Of a stretch of 64,000 bases of DNA, positions 42,981-52,217 are shown piece after piece. The notes under the pieces are model-generated. The model saw nothing but the letters and a program-made list of their open reading frames with translations. It had not been told where the DNA came from and ran no database searches. This DNA is from Dechloromonas hortensis (GTDB lineage Bacteria > Pseudomonadota > Gammaproteobacteria > Burkholderiales > Rhodocyclaceae). Numbering within the stretch: the stretch's first letter is position 1; the number at the start of each line of letters is the position of its first letter. The position numbers were made by a program, and so were the translations under genes. The DNA lies in the NCBI RefSeq assembly GCF_009469765.1, contig NZ_SSSQ01000001.1:496001-560000 (forward strand). The letters run 5' to 3'.

Positions 42981-43886
42981 ATGACTTTGCAAAAATCGAA
43001 TGCCTGGAAAGACAGCAGCGCCGCCGGGGCTGCCCTCGCCCTGCTCGCCGCCTTCGGTTTTTCTCTGAAAGCCATCTTCGTCAAGCTGGCCTACCCATAC
43101 GGCGTCGATGCGATCACGCTGCTCGCGCTGCGCATGGGTTTCTCGCTGCCGGTCTTCCTGTGGATCGGCCTGGCCGAACAGCGGGCCGGCGCCAGCCTGT
43201 CCGGCGGCGATTGGGGCCGGCTGTTCCTGCTCGGCTGCTTCGGCTACTACGGCGCCAGCATTCTCGATTTCTGGGGCCTGGAATACATTTCGGCCGGGCT
43301 GGAACGGCTGATCCTGTTCACCTACCCGACACTGACCATCCTGATCGGCGTGCTCTTCCAGGGCCGGGCGTTCACCAAACGCGAAGGCATCGCCCTCGTC
43401 CTCTGCTACTGCGGCATCGGCTTCGCCTTCATGCACGATCTCGGTCTCAACGAGGCCCGCGATGTCTGGCTCGGCGGCGCCCTGGTCTTCGGCTCCAGCG
43501 TCTCCTACGCCATCTACCTGTCCGGCAGCGCGCCGATGATCGGCCGGCTCGGCGCCATGCGCTTCACGGCACTGGCGACGCTGATCTCGTCGGCGGTCAC
43601 TTTGCTGCATTTTGCCGCCACCCACCCGTTGACCGCCTTCATCCAGCCGCTACCGGTTTATGGCTGGGGACTGGCGATGGCGCTGTTCGCCACCATCATC
43701 CCGGTCTTCGCCCAATCGGCGGCGATCCGCCGGCTCGGCGCCGGCCGCTCGTCGCTGTTCAGCATGGTCGGACCGCTGCTCACCATCGGCTTCGGCTGGT
43801 GGCTGCTCGACGAACAGATTTCGCTGGCCCAGACAGCCGGCGCGGCACTTGTCGTAGTCGGCATCCTGATCGTCAGCCGACGCTGA
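42981..43886 (+). CDS. EamA/DMT family exporter
   Basis: 301 residues with ten hydrophobic segments in two EamA repeats (AALALLAAFGFSLKAIFVKL opens the first; ALVFGSSVSYAIYLSGSAPM the second). DMT proteins of this kind export metabolites or amino acids. Control by the divergent LysR regulator is likely. It ends 21 bases before the PTS EIIA gene, but a separate promoter-like spacer is present, so co-transcription is uncertain. Confidence 0.9.
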   Translation: MTLQKSNAWKDSSAAGAALALLAAFGFSLKAIFVKLAYPYGVDAITLLALRMGFSLPVFLWIGLAEQRAGASLSGGDWGRLFLLGCFGYYGASILDFWGLEYISAGLERLILFTYPTLTILIGVLFQGRAFTKREGIALVLCYCGIGFAFMHDLGLNEARDVWLGGALVFGSSVSYAIYLSGSAPMIGRLGAMRFTALATLISSAVTLLHFAATHPLTAFIQPLPVYGWGLAMALFATIIPVFAQSAAIRRLGAGRSSLFSMVGPLLTIGFGWWLLDEQISLAQTAGAALVVVGILIVSRR

Positions 43887-43907
43887 AAGGGCGGTAGAAT
43901 CCGGCGC

Positions 43908-44297
43908 ATGATCGGAATTCTACTCATCACCCACGGCAGCTTTGGCGAGGCGCTCGTCCAGAATGCCTGTCACGTTCTCAACAAACGCCCGGCCCAGCTC
44001 AACCAGCTCGGCGTTGCTGCGCAGGACGACCCGCTCGACCTGTTGCCGCTGGCCCGTGAGATGCTCCGACTGGTCGACAATGGCCGGGGCGTCCTCGTCC
44101 TCACCGACATCTTCGGCGCGACGCCGGCCAATCTCGCCACCAAACTGCTCGAACCCGGCCGTATCGAAGGCCTCACCGGCGTCAATCTGCCCATGCTGCT
44201 GCGCGCGCTGACATACCGCGACAAGGGCATGGAAACTCTGCTCACCCGAGCCCGCGACGGCGGCCGCGACGGTGTCTTCAACATGCTGGATCACTAA
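43908..44297 (+). CDS. PTS EIIA component, mannose family
   Basis: 129-residue EIIA-Man domain. The phosphorylated histidine is His9 in GILLITHGSFG, followed by VLVLTDIFGATPANLATKLL. It is stand-alone, without EIIB, EIIC or EIID in the window. In betaproteobacteria such truncated chains (EIIA, HPr, EI) act as a regulatory phosphorelay rather than a sugar importer. The HPr gene follows after 1 base. Confidence 0.94.
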   Translation: MIGILLITHGSFGEALVQNACHVLNKRPAQLNQLGVAAQDDPLDLLPLAREMLRLVDNGRGVLVLTDIFGATPANLATKLLEPGRIEGLTGVNLPMLLRALTYRDKGMETLLTRARDGGRDGVFNMLDH

Positions 44298-44298
44298 A

Positions 44299-44568
44299 AT
44301 GCTGACTCAGGAAGCCGAAATCATCAACAAGCTCGGGCTGCATGCCCGCGCCTCCGCCAAGCTGACCCAACTGGCCGGCAAGTACAAATGCGAGGTCTGG
44401 ATGACCAAGGGGACACGCCGCATTAACGCGAAAAGCATCATGGGCGTCATGATGCTGGCCGCCGGCAAGGGTTCCAAAGTCAGCATCGAGACCGACGGCG
44501 CCGACGAGGCCGAGGCGATGGCGGCGCTGCTGGCGCTGATTGCCGACTACTTCGGCGAGGGAGAGTAG
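44299..44568 (+). CDS. ptsH: Phosphocarrier protein HPr
   Basis: 89 residues. The active His15 is in LGLHARASAKL and Ser46, the regulatory site, is in NAKSIMGVMML. The length and fold are standard. It passes phosphate from EI to EIIA. In Gram-negative bacteria with an HprK gene, Ser46 is phosphorylated; hprK is not in the window. It lies between the EIIA and EI genes, 6 bases before EI. Confidence 0.96.
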   Translation: MLTQEAEIINKLGLHARASAKLTQLAGKYKCEVWMTKGTRRINAKSIMGVMMLAAGKGSKVSIETDGADEAEAMAALLALIADYFGEGE

Positions 44569-44574
44569 GACGAT

Positions 44575-46317
44575 ATGAGCTTTACCCTGCACGGTCTCGG
44601 TGTCTCGGGCGGCATCGCCATCGGGCGGGCCATGCTCATGTCGCACGCGACGCTGGAAGTGTCGCATCTGACCATCGCGCCGCGCATGGTCGAAAAGGAA
44701 ATTGCCCGCTTTGCGGCGGCCATGCACGCCGTCAAGGGCGAGCTGATGACGATGAAGGAAACCACCGAGCACGCGCCGGCCGAGCTCGCCGCCTTCATCG
44801 ACATCCACACCATGTTCCTGGAAGACCCGGAACTGGTCGACAAGCCGCGCGAAATCATCCGCGAACGACGCTGCAATGCCGAATGGGCGCTGGTCCAGCA
44901 GATGGAAACGCTGGTCGCCCAGTTCGAGCAGTTCGACGACCCCTACCTGCGCGAGCGCAAGTTCGACGTCGTCCAGGTCGTCGAGCGCGTCATCAAGGAA
45001 CTGCTCGGTCACCCCGGCCGGGCCGTGATGAAGACCGCCAAGGGAGTCAAGGAAGAGCAGCTGATCGTCGTCGCCCACGACCTGTCGCCGGCCGACGTCA
45101 TCGCCTTCAAGGACCACCGCTTCGCCTCCTTCATCACCGATGTCGGCGGCGCCACCTCGCACACCGCGATCCTTGCCCGCAGCATGGCGATCCCGTCGAT
45201 CGTCGGCCTCGAAACGGCACGCTCGCTGATCCGCGATGGCGAGCAGATCATCGTCGACGGCAAGCGCGGCGTCGTCATCGTCAATCCCGACCCGCGGGTG
45301 CTCGAGGAATACCAGCTCCGCAAGAACCAGATCGAGCTGGAACGCTCCAAGCTCAAGCGCCTGAAGACCGCCCGTTCGCAGACGATCGACGGCGTTGACG
45401 TACAGTTGTTTGCCAACATCGAGCTGCCCGGCGACGTGCCGATCGCCCTCGAAGCCGGCGCCGAAGGCGTCGGCCTGTTCCGCACCGAATTCCTCTTTCT
45501 CGACCGCGGCGACATGCCCGACGAGCGCGAGCAATACGAGGCCTACAAGAAGGTGGTCAAGGGCATGGCCGGCCGCCCGGTCACCATCCGTACCTTCGAC
45601 CTCGGCAACGACAAGGACATCCGCCCGGACAGCATCGTCAACGATCGGGTCAAGACCAACCCGGCCCTCGGCCGCCGCGCCATCCGCTTGTCACTGGCCG
45701 AGCCCCGGATGTTCCAGACCCAGTTGCGGGCCATCCTGCGCGCCTCGAAGTACGGGCCGATCAAGCTGCTCATTCCGATGCTGGCCCACGCCCACGAGAT
45801 CGACCAGACGCTGGCCGCACTCGAGCAGGCCAAATCCAGCCTGCGTGGCGAAAAGGTGACGTTCGACGAAAACATCCAGGTCGGCGGCATGATCGAGATT
45901 CCCGCTGCCGCCCTGGCCGTCGGCCTCTTCCTGCGCCGCCTCGATTTCCTGTCGATCGGCACCAACGACCTGATCCAATACACGCTGGCCATCGACCGCT
46001 CCGACGAGCAGGTCGCCAACCTCTACGACCCGCTGCACCCGGCCGTGCTGATGCTGCTCGCCCACACGCTGGCGAGCGCCGAGAAGGTCGGCGTGCCGGT
46101 CTCGGTCTGCGGGGAAATGGCCGGTGACCCGAACCTGACGCGCCTGCTGCTCGGCATGGGGCTGCGCATTTTCTCGATGCACCCGTCGCAGGTACTGGAA
46201 GTGAAAAACCGGGTCCTGAAATCCGACGTCAGCGAACTGACCCCACACGTTCGCCGCATGCTGCGCCTGGATGAGCCCGGCAAGCTGCGCGAGGCACTCG
46301 ACAAGCTGAACGGTTAA
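44575..46317 (+). CDS. ptsI: Phosphoenolpyruvate-protein phosphotransferase (PTS EI)
   Basis: 580 residues. The N-terminal HPr-binding and phosphohistidine domain has GGATSHTAILARSMAIPSIV with His196. The C-terminal PEP-binding TIM barrel has GAEGVGLFRTEFLFLDRGDM, the LSIGTNDLIQYTLAIDRSDE block and VSVCGEMAGDP with the catalytic Cys. It takes phosphate from phosphoenolpyruvate. The length matches bacterial EI. Third gene of the PTS run. Confidence 0.97.
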   Translation: MSFTLHGLGVSGGIAIGRAMLMSHATLEVSHLTIAPRMVEKEIARFAAAMHAVKGELMTMKETTEHAPAELAAFIDIHTMFLEDPELVDKPREIIRERRCNAEWALVQQMETLVAQFEQFDDPYLRERKFDVVQVVERVIKELLGHPGRAVMKTAKGVKEEQLIVVAHDLSPADVIAFKDHRFASFITDVGGATSHTAILARSMAIPSIVGLETARSLIRDGEQIIVDGKRGVVIVNPDPRVLEEYQLRKNQIELERSKLKRLKTARSQTIDGVDVQLFANIELPGDVPIALEAGAEGVGLFRTEFLFLDRGDMPDEREQYEAYKKVVKGMAGRPVTIRTFDLGNDKDIRPDSIVNDRVKTNPALGRRAIRLSLAEPRMFQTQLRAILRASKYGPIKLLIPMLAHAHEIDQTLAALEQAKSSLRGEKVTFDENIQVGGMIEIPAAALAVGLFLRRLDFLSIGTNDLIQYTLAIDRSDEQVANLYDPLHPAVLMLLAHTLASAEKVGVPVSVCGEMAGDPNLTRLLLGMGLRIFSMHPSQVLEVKNRVLKSDVSELTPHVRRMLRLDEPGKLREALDKLNG

Positions 46318-46324
46318 GGATCGC

Positions 46325-47152
46325 ATGCTGGCCCGCCCGACCATCGCCATCCTGCTTTCTCTCGTTGCACTGTTCGCCGGCCCGGCCCACGGCCAGGACG
46401 CCACGTTCAAACTGGGTATCGCCCCGCACACCAGCGCCCGGGTCATTCTCGAAATGTATCAGCCGCTGCGCCAGCATCTGGAGAGTGCGCTGGGCATGCC
46501 GGTCGAAGTGCAGACCGCACCGGATTTCACCGAATTCGGCCGCCGCGCGCTGAACCAGGAATACGACCTTACCGTCACCACCGGTCATCAGGCCCGCCTC
46601 TATCAGACCGAGGCCGGCTATCTGCCGCTGCTCACCTACAAGGCCGACTTCAAGGCGGTGGCGCTAGTCGCCCGCCAGAGCAAATACCGCAAGGCGGCCG
46701 ATCTCAAGGGGGCGACCGGACTCGGCCTGTCGCGCAGCTCGCTGGTCACGCTGTGGGGCCAGCACTGGCTGAAAACCAACGATCTGGGCGACGTCACGTT
46801 GCGCTACATCTCCGCCGCCGACAGCGTCAGCCGCCAGGTGCTGGCCGGCGATGCCGCCATCGCCTTCACTTCGCTGGCCAATTACCAGAAACTGCCGGCG
46901 GCACAACAGGCTGCCCTGCGCATTCTGGCCGAGAGCGAACCGATGGTTGGGCGGGTTTACTTACTGAACCGGCAACGCAGCAACCAGCAGGGCAAGATCG
47001 ATGCGGCGCTGTGGATCTTTGCCGAGACCGCCGAAGGCAAGAAGTATTTCGAAGAGAACAAGCTCGGCGGCTATCGCAAGCTGCGCCCGAAAGAACTCGA
47101 GGCCATGGAACCTTACGCCGCGGAAACGCTGCTTCAGATCAAGGGCAAATGA
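46325..47152 (+). CDS. PhnD-like periplasmic binding protein, coupled to a hybrid kinase
   Basis: 275 residues. The signal peptide ([21 protein letters not shown]) is followed by a phosphate/phosphonate-type binding domain: [38 protein letters not shown] and [19 protein letters not shown]. Its stop overlaps the start of a hybrid histidine kinase by four bases and no permease or ATPase genes accompany it. It is therefore more likely a periplasmic sensor subunit for that kinase than part of an importer. The ligand is unknown. Confidence 0.85.
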   Translation: MLARPTIAILLSLVALFAGPAHGQDATFKLGIAPHTSARVILEMYQPLRQHLESALGMPVEVQTAPDFTEFGRRALNQEYDLTVTTGHQARLYQTEAGYLPLLTYKADFKAVALVARQSKYRKAADLKGATGLGLSRSSLVTLWGQHWLKTNDLGDVTLRYISAADSVSRQVLAGDAAIAFTSLANYQKLPAAQQAALRILAESEPMVGRVYLLNRQRSNQQGKIDAALWIFAETAEGKKYFEENKLGGYRKLRPKELEAMEPYAAETLLQIKGK

Positions 47153-49050
47153 CCGCCGTCTCCCCCTTGCGTTCCATCCGTGGTCGCCTGCTGCTCCTCG
47201 CCGTCGCCATCGAGGCGGTGATGCTGACCCTGCTGGTCGCCAACAGCTTGCGCCTGCTGACCGACCATATGGGTACCCAGGCCCGGCGTCACGCCGAACA
47301 GATCGCCCCCGTGCTGATCGCCGCCATCCTGGCGCCGATGGCCCAGCACGACTACGCCACGGTCCAGGCCGTGCTCGACGAGAGCGCCGCGGTCAGCGGC
47401 ATCGAATACCTGGCGGTCAGTGACAGCAGCGGCCGGCGCCTGGCTGGCAGCGGCTGGCCTGACCACAAACCCCTGCCGCTGGCGGACAAGGGCTTTCACC
47501 TGTTCGAAGAAGAAGGCGACGCGCCACGCTACGACGTTGCGCTACCGGTCGAGGCCTACGGCCAGAAGCTGGGCATGCTGCAGTTCGGCCTCGATCTGAA
47601 GCAGATCATCGAAGCACACGGCCAACTGTTCAAGCAGGGGGTCGGCATCGCGCTGCTTGAGATCATTTTCTCGGCCGGCCTGATGGGCCTGCTCGGCTAT
47701 TTCCTGACCCGCCACCTGAGCGACCTGACCCGGGCCAGCGAAGCGGTGGCCGCCGGCAACCTGACGCCGCCACCGGTGGCCGAGGGCGACGACGACGTCG
47801 GCCGGCTCGGCGCCGCCTTCAATGCGATGTCGCGCGCCGTCGGCGAACGGATCCTCGACTTGACCACCGCCCGCGACGAAGCCAAGGCCCTGGCCCTGGC
47901 TGCCGAGGCAGGCGCCCAGGCGAAGACCGATTTCCTGGCGACGATGAGCCATGAAATCCGGACGCCGATGAACGGCATTCTCGGCATGACCGATCTGGCG
48001 CTGGCCACCGAGTTGTCCGCCGAGCAGCGCGAATACCTGACCTGGGTGAAGCTCTCCGGCGAAAGCCTGATGCAGGTGCTGAACGACATTCTCGACTTCT
48101 CGAAGATCGATGCCGGCCATCTCGGCCTGGAAAAGATCCCGCTCGTTCTGCCCGAACTGCTCGACAGCCTGGTCGGCATCTACGCCGTCCAGGCCCGGGA
48201 GAAGGGCCTGAGCCTGCGCTGGCAAGCGAACGGCAACTTGCCGCAGCGAATTATTGGCGACCCGTTCCGGCTACGCCAGATCCTGACCAATCTGCTGTCG
48301 AATGCGCTGAAGTTCACCGAACAGGGTGGCGTCGTGATCACTGTCCGGGCCGAACCCAAGGCAGAGGCGGACGAGTGGCGGCTGCAGTTTACGGTCAGCG
48401 ACACCGGCATCGGCATCGCCCCGGACAAGCAGCAGATGATCTTCGCCCCCTTCTCGCAAGCGGAAAGCTCCACCACCCGCAAATACGGCGGCACCGGCCT
48501 CGGCCTGGCCATCGTCCGCCGCCTGGTCGACCTGATGGGCGGTGAAATCCGTCTCGACAGCCAGCCGGGCCGGGGCAGCACCTTTATCTTTGCCATCGAC
48601 TGCAAGCTGGCCGCCAACACCTTGCCAGCCGACGGCCAGGGCGAGCCACAGCCGGCGGCAACGGGCCTGCTGCGCAACAAGCGCGTCCTGCTGGTCGAAG
48701 ACACGCCGGTCAATCAGATGCTTGCCCAAAAGCTGCTCGTCAAGTTCGGCTGCCAGGTTGAACTGGCCGAAGACGGCCTGCAGGCGCTGAGCGCCATTGC
48801 CGGGACCAGCACACCGTTCCATCTGGTGCTGATGGACATGCAGATGCCCCACATGGACGGCGTCGAAGCGACTCGCCACCTGCGCGCCCACGAAATCGAG
48901 CATGGCCTGCCGCGCCTGCCGGTCATCGCGCTGACCGCCAATGCCTTGACCACCGACCGCGAACACTGCCTGGCTGCCGGCATGGACGATTTCATCGCCA
49001 AGCCGTTCAGTGCCGATGAAATGCTTGAGGTTATTCAGCGTTTTTGCTGA
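47149..49050 (+). CDS. Hybrid sensor histidine kinase with response-regulator domain
   Basis: 633 residues. Two membrane helices (about 12-32, [20 protein letters not shown], and 164-185, [20 protein letters not shown]) enclose a periplasmic sensor region. A HAMP domain follows (about 187-240), then HisKA with His268 in [12 protein letters not shown], HATPase (about 375-490: [12 protein letters not shown] and [14 protein letters not shown]), and a C-terminal REC domain with Asp563 in [12 protein letters not shown]. All catalytic residues are present. There is no Hpt domain, so a partner phosphotransferase or regulator is expected elsewhere. Translationally coupled to the PhnD-like gene. Confidence 0.93.
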   Translation: MTAVSPLRSIRGRLLLLAVAIEAVMLTLLVANSLRLLTDHMGTQARRHAEQIAPVLIAAILAPMAQHDYATVQAVLDESAAVSGIEYLAVSDSSGRRLAGSGWPDHKPLPLADKGFHLFEEEGDAPRYDVALPVEAYGQKLGMLQFGLDLKQIIEAHGQLFKQGVGIALLEIIFSAGLMGLLGYFLTRHLSDLTRASEAVAAGNLTPPPVAEGDDDVGRLGAAFNAMSRAVGERILDLTTARDEAKALALAAEAGAQAKTDFLATMSHEIRTPMNGILGMTDLALATELSAEQREYLTWVKLSGESLMQVLNDILDFSKIDAGHLGLEKIPLVLPELLDSLVGIYAVQAREKGLSLRWQANGNLPQRIIGDPFRLRQILTNLLSNALKFTEQGGVVITVRAEPKAEADEWRLQFTVSDTGIGIAPDKQQMIFAPFSQAESSTTRKYGGTGLGLAIVRRLVDLMGGEIRLDSQPGRGSTFIFAIDCKLAANTLPADGQGEPQPAATGLLRNKRVLLVEDTPVNQMLAQKLLVKFGCQVELAEDGLQALSAIAGTSTPFHLVLMDMQMPHMDGVEATRHLRAHEIEHGLPRLPVIALTANALTTDREHCLAAGMDDFIAKPFSADEMLEVIQRFC

Positions 49051-49055
49051 TTGCT

Positions 49056-49087
49056 GCGGTCGACCGGCCAGAAAAGGCAAAAACCGC
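49056..49087 (+). repeat. Dispersed short repeat copy after the hybrid kinase gene
   Basis: GCGGTCGACCGGCCAGAAAA then GGCAAAAACCGC. It begins 6 bases after the hybrid kinase stop and runs into the stop of the converging Sel1 gene. One of the four best copies of the family. Confidence 0.6.
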
Positions 49088-49674
49088 TAAGGCAAGCGAG
49101 CCGAAGAAGCCAGCATTGCCTTGGCTGACGGTAGTTCAGCCAGCATGCCGGCGCGCCGTTGCAGATCGGCCAAGACCAGCGCTGATGACGAACGGGAAAC
49201 CGCCACCTGCGCCCGGCGGTCGCGCTCCTCGATCAGGGCCAGCGCCTGCCGACGCCAGGCGGCGAGTTGCGGATCATGCTCGTGGTGCAGATGCTGGCGC
49301 CGATCCATCGTGTACCAGCGATACGCCTCTTCCTGGTCGGCCGCCACACCCTGACCGATCTGGTACATCAGCCCGACCTGGATGCGGGAAGCCTTGTCGC
49401 CCTGGCCCGCCGCCACCTTGTACCAGTGCATCGCCTTGCCGTAATCGAGCGCCACGCCGTCGCCATGCTGGTAAATGACGGCCAGATTGTAGGCGGCATC
49501 GACACTGCCCCGGTTTGCCCTATCGAGCCAGATCGCCAGCGCTGCCCCGGTTTCCCCGGCCTTGTGCAGCATCGCCGCGCGATACAGGGCAGGCTCGACG
49601 TCGTCCGCCTTGGCCTGCGCTACGAAAGCAATACCGAGAACAGTGCAGCAGAGAGAGGCCAGCAGTCGCTTCAT
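49087..49674 (-). CDS. Sel1-repeat periplasmic protein
   Basis: 195 residues. The signal peptide (MKRLLASLCCTVLGIAFVAQ, cleavage near AKA) precedes Sel1/TPR-like repeats (about 45-125: GSVDAAYNLAVIYQHGDGVA, DYGKAMHWYKVAAGQGDKAS, IQVGLMYQIGQGVAADQEEA) and a C-terminal helical part. Sel1 proteins are protein-protein adaptors. It is divergent from the OprC-like receptor gene with a 210-base spacer. Confidence 0.85.
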   Translation of the reverse strand: MKRLLASLCCTVLGIAFVAQAKADDVEPALYRAAMLHKAGETGAALAIWLDRANRGSVDAAYNLAVIYQHGDGVALDYGKAMHWYKVAAGQGDKASRIQVGLMYQIGQGVAADQEEAYRWYTMDRRQHLHHEHDPQLAAWRRQALALIEERDRRAQVAVSRSSSALVLADLQRRAGMLAELPSAKAMLASSARLP

Positions 49675-49790
49675 GATGATCTTCCAGAAAAGGCCGGTGC
49701 GCCGCTCTGACGAGCCGCATGTCCAGGCCGGGAAAAGAGGTGAAATACGGGCCCAAGCCTAGTTCTTTCCCTAGCTCGCCGGAATTAGAC

Positions 49791-49810
49791 AAATTGTCGC
49801 GCGGCAATTT
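49791..49810. promoter_or_regulatory. Inverted repeat AAATTG-N8-CAATTT upstream of the OprC-like receptor
   Basis: Perfect 6-bp arms with an 8-base spacer, containing TTGTC-N4-GGCAA, which resembles the TTGAT/TTGAC-N4 dyads bound by FNR/CRP-family regulators. It lies 75 bases before the receptor start and 117 bases before the divergent Sel1 gene, so it may control either. The match to a CRP/FNR box is imperfect. Confidence 0.4.
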
Positions 49811-49884
49811 GTCGCATTCCCGTGCCCTCGCATCTCCCCGAAAATCACGTTTCGCTTAAATACCAATAAATCAGGGAGAACTTC

Positions 49885-52152
49885 ATGGGGTATCGCACCC
49901 GTCCGCTGGCGGCCGCCATTGCCGTCGCCTTTTCTTCGTCCGCCGCCTGGCAGACGGCCATCGCCGAAGGCGCCACGACCCAGGTGATGGACGATGTCGT
50001 GGTCAGCGCCAGCAAGATCCGGCCCGCCCCCGAGTCGGCCGAAGTCGATAGCCGGCAGTTGGCGCCGCTGCGCCCATCGACCAGCGACACGGCCAGCCTG
50101 CTGCGGGATATTCCCGGCGTTCAACTACAAGGCGCCGGCGGCGTTTCCAGCCTGCCAATCATCCACGGCCTGGGCGACGACCGCCTGCGCATCCGGGTCG
50201 ATGGCATGGACCTGATTTCGGCCTGCGCCAATCACATGAATCCACCGCTCTCCTACATCGACCCGACCAATGTTGAGCAGATCAAGGTCTATGCCGGCAT
50301 CACGCCGGTCAGCGCCGGCGGTGACAGCATCGGCGGTGCCATCGTCGTCAATTCCAAGGCGCCGCGCTTCGCCGCCCCCGGCGCCGGCCGGCTCACCACG
50401 GGTGAAATCGGCGGCTTCTACCGCTCGAACGGTGACGCCCGCGGCGTCAATGTCGCGGCGACGCTGGCCAGCGAAAACCTGAGCATCCGCTACAGCGGCT
50501 CGACCGCCCAGGCGGAAAACTACCGTTCGGCCAAGGCCTTCAAGCCGGGCATGCAAGCCACCTACACGACGGCCGGTTCGCACTGGATTTCCGGCGACGT
50601 CGTCGCCTCCACCGCCTACAAGACCGAGAACCACCTGCTCGGCATCGCCTACAAGCTCGACAACCATCTGCTCGACCTCAAGCTCGGCTACCAGCACATC
50701 CCCTACCAGGGCTTCCCCAATCAGCACATGGACATGACGGATAACGAGAGCAAACAGGTCAATCTCGCCTATACCGGCCAGTTCGACTGGGGCAAGCTGG
50801 AAGCCCGCGTCTATAACGAGCAGACGCGGCACGCAATGAACTTCATGGAAGACAAGCTGTACTGGTACCACACCAGCCGTACCGTGCCGGGCATGCCGAT
50901 GAATACCGAGGGCAAGAACAGCGGCGCCGCCATCAAGGGTGAAATCGTCCTTTCCAGCCGCGACCTGCTCCGCCTCGGCAGCGACTACCAGCGTTACCGG
51001 CTGGACGACTGGTGGCCGGCCTCCTACGGCATCGTCAACGGCCAGCCGGTCGGCGGCATGCAGCCCAACACCTTCTGGAACATCAACAACGGCCAGCGCG
51101 ACCGCTTCGACCTGTTCGGTGAATGGGAAGCGGCCTGGACGCCGCAATGGCTAACCCTGCTCGGCGCCCGCAGCAGCACGGTGAGCATGGATACAGGCAC
51201 GGTCAGCGGTTACAACAGCAGCTACAACACCGATGCCAACAAGTTCAACCGGCGCGACCGCAGCCAGACCGACCACAACCTCGATCTGACCGCGCTTGCC
51301 CGCTTCACGCCGGATGCCGGCCAGAATTATGAAGGCGGCTATTCGCGCAAGACCCGCTCGCCAAGCATTTACGAGCGCTACACCTGGTCGACCGGGATGA
51401 TGGCGATGACCATGAACAACTGGGTCAACGACGGCAACGGCTACGTCGGCAATGTCGACCTGAAGCCGGAAGTGGCCCACACGCTGAGCGTCAGCGCCGA
51501 CTGGCACGACCCGACGCAAAAACTGTGGGGCGTCAAGCTGACACCGTACTTCAGCCATGTCGACAACTACATCGACGCCACCTGCGCCAGCTCGGTCCAG
51601 GCTTGCAAGAGCGGCCAGTACAACTACCTGACGCTGGTCAACCAGGACGCCCGCCTGTACGGCGTCGACCTGTCGGGCTATGCCGCACTGGGGCGCATCG
51701 ACGCCATCGGCAGCTTCACGGCGCGCGGTGTCGTCGCCTATGTCGACGGCAAGAACCGAACGACTGGCGACAACCTCTACAACATCATGCCGCTCAATGC
51801 CCGCTTGACCCTGGAACACCGGGCCGGCAATTGGACCAACACCCTTGAGGAAGTCTTGGTCAGCGCCAAGGACGAGGTTTCGCAGACACGTAGCGAAATC
51901 AAGACGCCCGGCTACGGCCTGCTTAATCTGCGCAGTAGCTACGAGTTGAAGAACCTGCGCTTCGACATCGGCCTCGAAAACGCCCTCGACAAGCAATATG
52001 CGCTACCGCTGGGCGGTGCCTATATCGGCCAGGGCATGACCATGTCGATCGGCAGCTCGACCGGCTGGTCAGGCACCAACCGCCCACCCTACGGCTATGC
52101 CGTGCCGGGCATGGGGCGCTCGCTCTACGTCGGCATGAACTACCGCTTCTGA
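49885..52152 (+). CDS. TonB-dependent receptor, OprC/NosA-like (probable copper)
   Basis: 755 residues. Signal peptide (about 1-27), TonB box region around MDDVVVSASK, plug (about 45-160) and a 22-strand-type barrel ending in NYRF. In the plug, SACANHMNPPLSYIDP gives Cys114-x3-Met118, and the barrel holds QGFPNQHMDMTDNE with His281 and Met residues at 282 and 284. These resemble the Cys/Met and His/Met copper ligands of Pseudomonas OprC; the second site does not line up exactly as H-x-M by my count. It is monocistronic, followed by a strong terminator. Copper as substrate is inferred; NosA-type receptors support nitrous oxide reductase. Confidence 0.82.
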   Translation: MGYRTRPLAAAIAVAFSSSAAWQTAIAEGATTQVMDDVVVSASKIRPAPESAEVDSRQLAPLRPSTSDTASLLRDIPGVQLQGAGGVSSLPIIHGLGDDRLRIRVDGMDLISACANHMNPPLSYIDPTNVEQIKVYAGITPVSAGGDSIGGAIVVNSKAPRFAAPGAGRLTTGEIGGFYRSNGDARGVNVAATLASENLSIRYSGSTAQAENYRSAKAFKPGMQATYTTAGSHWISGDVVASTAYKTENHLLGIAYKLDNHLLDLKLGYQHIPYQGFPNQHMDMTDNESKQVNLAYTGQFDWGKLEARVYNEQTRHAMNFMEDKLYWYHTSRTVPGMPMNTEGKNSGAAIKGEIVLSSRDLLRLGSDYQRYRLDDWWPASYGIVNGQPVGGMQPNTFWNINNGQRDRFDLFGEWEAAWTPQWLTLLGARSSTVSMDTGTVSGYNSSYNTDANKFNRRDRSQTDHNLDLTALARFTPDAGQNYEGGYSRKTRSPSIYERYTWSTGMMAMTMNNWVNDGNGYVGNVDLKPEVAHTLSVSADWHDPTQKLWGVKLTPYFSHVDNYIDATCASSVQACKSGQYNYLTLVNQDARLYGVDLSGYAALGRIDAIGSFTARGVVAYVDGKNRTTGDNLYNIMPLNARLTLEHRAGNWTNTLEEVLVSAKDEVSQTRSEIKTPGYGLLNLRSSYELKNLRFDIGLENALDKQYALPLGGAYIGQGMTMSIGSSTGWSGTNRPPYGYAVPGMGRSLYVGMNYRF

Positions 52153-52167
52153 GTCGTTTCGACCAAA

Positions 52168-52198
52168 AGAAAAGCCCGGCTTGGTGCCGGGCTTTTCT
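52168..52198. terminator. Bidirectional terminator between the receptor and the HD-GYP gene
   Basis: AGAAAAGCCCGGC-TTGGT-GCCGGGCTTTTCT: a 13-bp perfect stem with a 5-base loop, A-rich on one side and T-rich on the other. It can stop transcription from both converging genes. Confidence 0.9.
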
Positions 52199-52217
52199 AT
52201 TCTGACCAAGCAGGAAC

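Noticed and set aside
44278..45534. Long minus-strand frame across HPr and EI
   Set aside because: EI and HPr are certain on the plus strand; the opposite frame is a shadow.
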